64,000 nucleotides of DNA from Paulownia fortunei (lineage: Eukaryota; Streptophyta; Magnoliopsida; Lamiales; Paulowniaceae). Both the position numbers and the translations under genes were made by a program. The stretch is from contig CM033121.1 of NCBI GenBank assembly GCA_019321725.1, positions 6,448,001 to 6,512,000 on the forward strand. The letters run 5' to 3'. Shown one piece after another: positions 61,513-64,000 of the stretch; the first letter of the stretch is position 1, and every line of letters begins with the position of its first letter. The notes under the pieces are model-generated. The model saw only the letters and a list, made by a program, of their open reading frames with translations, was not told where the DNA came from and did no database searches.

Positions 61513-64000
61513 GTGTGTGTAGATTGTATTCTCCCAAAAGCACATGAATGTAATGTATGCAATGATTTGTATGCTCTCCTTGCTAATTTTAGGTTCCCAA
61601 GAAACACCATACTCGGCCGTGTAAGCAAAATTGAGGTTGCTTTCTGCCTTTACTTGCCTGGTAAGTGAGCCTTCCAAATTTACTTAAGGCTATTTTGGTC
61701 ATTTCATTTTGACAACCTCTACTTTAAAGCAACTTCAATTGCAATCATTTTCTTGTGGTGATCCAAGTGATAAAACTTTCGGGTTTGATATTATTTTTAT
61801 GGGTGGGTGTCTTAAAAAATACCCATTTTCAATATGGGGTTGGAAGCCAAAATGGTAACCCTAGGGATAAGGTTGAAGATGAGGAGTGGGTGGAATACAT
61901 ATCCCTATAATCCTTTCATCAATTTTATTTTGCCCCTTGTGGACCAATTGTAGTAATCAAGTGGATATAGATTGTACCGACTTTTTTACTGGTTAAGAAA
62001 ATATGGGTTTTGTGAATTAAGTTATATACCTAGTAAAATGTGGGACACATTGCTGCATAATTTTTTATTTTCTATTTTTTTAAGCAGCATAATAACAGGG
62101 AAAAAAAATAAAAATTGTAGGATAATATCTTAACGTTAACTGTCTAGACACCATATATTATTAGTTATTGAAAAAAATACTATATGTAGAGACTAAACGA
62201 GTAGTGGAGCTGGATCCAATGATCGTTACCCTTACTTGACTATAATCTCAAGTTTCATATGTAAGTTAAATATTTTTTTTTTCCTTTAAATTTATTTGTT
62301 CTTCTATTTGAGCCAAATAATCATAAAATTAAAAGTTTTGACGCTGTCTCTCACTATACATATCGCACTACATAGAGCAATTGCAATGAACAATTACTGG
62401 CAACGAAATACAAATATATGAAGGTAGTTTGAAATGTATTTCCCTTTCACTTAAGAATATACTGGACGAATTTAAAAAAATTATAAAAAAAAAAACACGT
62501 TTTATTCTCTTGAACAGGAATTCCATTCTATTATTTATCAAATTCAGGTGTTGATATTTAAGGAACTTCGACATTTAGTGAACTTTTTGAGGACATCCTT
62601 CGAAATTGCTAAATACTACTTGACAAATGTGTAATAATTAGAGGCCAACTTCATAGGCCAAAATTCAAAATCCTGATAGTTCCTATCGTCCCTTCTCCTT
62701 TATGCAAACTGCAAGAAATGGGTAAATTATTTGTGGCTAGTGAGATTATCTTTTTTTATTTTTCTCCTTTTTTTGCTTTTTTGGACGAAAAGAAAAATGG
62801 ATATTTCTTCTTAAGAAAGAATCAATGGTCTCCAAGCAATTGCCATCATTTTTCACAAAAGTTGTGGTAGGGAATTTTTTTTTTTTTTTTTAATTTTTAG
62901 GTTGTAAAGAATGGAAAATGAAGTGGCCAACAAAAAGTATTTTACATTAATCTAATAATTACACAAAAATACTTTAATTTGTAAAAATATAACTCAACTC
63001 TTTAGTTTTCTTTCTATTTTTTGAATTTTTAATTTTTTTCAATAAATCGATCAAATATATCAACAAATTCAGTATATTAGTAACTAACTGAATATAATAA
63101 AATGTACAATTATTTTACCAAATCATAGATTAACAGTTTTATTTCTATGTGTAAACATTTTTAATACGAATATATTAGTATAATATAAATTACAATATTC
63201 TCTAGCATGCCTCGACATGGTAGATTAGAGTTGGCACCGTCTACTTCTTTTTATGAATATTTTTTCCCGCCTTGATTGTTACAATTAAATACTTTACCAT
63301 GAGCGGCATTTCTTTTTTCTCTTTCAAATAATATGATTAAATAGAAACAATTGGGAAATTCATAGAAAAACTTGAATTCAAAATATAGATAGAACTTTCT
63401 CTCTGTCACGCTCCTCATTTTAATTCAAATAAAAAATGTCGAAACATTCAACTCAAAAACTTAAGGCGACTATATGTAAGTAACGTAGTCTTATTACATT
63501 ATAAGTTGGATTTGAAGCTCGTATTTTAGCTACGTGGAACATCAACTTTTTGTACTATTTCTTTACCAAATGGTGAAGATTTTGTTCATTTTTTGCAATT
63601 GGTAACAAAAACATTTTTGGATTTTGACATAATGAATATGAAGTAAATTATAAGTAAATTTGCTTCTCTATTAAATCGAAATTTCATGAATTTATAAATT
63701 ATAGAGTTCAGGATTCACCATGCATGAACTTATAAATTGAGTTTTTTGAAAACAAAATAAAAAGTTTTATTAGGACATAATCTATTGCTAACCTCATTTA
63801 TATAACGTTGTTAGCGTGCTAAGTAGTTGTTTCTATATTATCAATCACATCAATGCTTCTTCCATCCTCATTACTTTATAAATTGATTCTTAACCTACTC
63901 AATATTTTTTTCTTTTAATGCATAATATTTCTAAAATATATTATAAAATCAAGCGTTTGTTGCTATGCAAAAATTTTAGACTAAATATACCTAATGCAAA

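Larger units (their letters stand above)
59535..64000. other. AT-rich intergenic region at the right edge
   Basis: No supported gene. It contains a short duplication at 60396-60464, a possible repeat copy at 61121-61283, an AT microsatellite at 61464-61508 followed by (GT)n, and poly(T) tracts at about 60930 and 62877. The stretch 61560-61960 is slightly less AT-rich, but no frame in it resembles a known protein. Confidence 0.6.

Noticed and set aside
1..64000. CRISPR arrays, operons, phage or bacterial islands, biosynthetic gene cluster
   Set aside because: No direct-repeat and spacer pattern, no ribosome-binding sites and no dense coding were seen. The genes are intron-containing plant genes of unrelated functions, so a pathway cluster is not supported.

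Overview
The window is plant nuclear DNA, almost certainly from a eudicot. It has long AT-rich intergenic stretches, many AT microsatellites, genes split by GT-AG introns, and plant-specific families (CYP78A P450, REF/LDAP lipid-droplet protein, F-box/MYND protein, plant-type ASY1). I cannot name the species. I see no bacterial, viral, CRISPR or operon-like content.

There are five intact protein genes and one broken one. From left to right: a two-exon CYP78A cytochrome P450 (2046-4520, +), closest by eye to CYP78A5/KLUH; a seven-exon SCP1-like small phosphatase of the plant SSP4 group (14904-18129, +); the 22-exon meiotic axis gene ASY1 (21290-27013, +); a three-exon REF/SRPP-type lipid-droplet-associated protein (29270-30694, +); a decayed homologue of a plant-specific mitochondrial complex I subunit (about 33913-34234, -) that keeps its promoter motifs and 5' UTR intron; and a three-exon F-box plus MYND zinc-finger gene (43741-45526, -). 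I re-derived every exon junction from the sequence, and in each intact gene the reading phase closes exactly.

From memory of Arabidopsis locus numbers, ASY1, the REF/LDAP gene, the complex I subunit and the F-box/MYND gene correspond to At1g67370, At1g67360, At1g67350 and At1g67340. That makes 21-46 kb a conserved microsyntenic block in which only the complex I gene is broken. The neighbours act in unrelated processes (organ growth, RNA polymerase II CTD dephosphorylation, meiosis, lipid droplets, ubiquitin ligation), so the grouping looks like inherited order and not a pathway cluster.

The rest is intergenic: 4.5-13.9 kb, 30.7-33.9 kb, 35.2-43.7 kb and 45.7-64 kb. It holds small non-autonomous transposons, minisatellites, local duplications and AT microsatellites. 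The best supported are a 273-bp Mutator-type MITE with perfect 9-bp target duplications about 490 bp upstream of the ASY1 start codon, a 1,020-bp PIF/Harbinger-type element (58515-59534) that keeps the tail of its ORF1, and a 95-bp-unit minisatellite at 31.5 kb.

I did not find a convincing undescribed molecular system. The most interesting points are the in-place decay of the complex I gene, the CYP78A with an altered I-helix, the duplicated ABRE promoter module of the LDAP gene, and the ATG-only first coding exon of ASY1.
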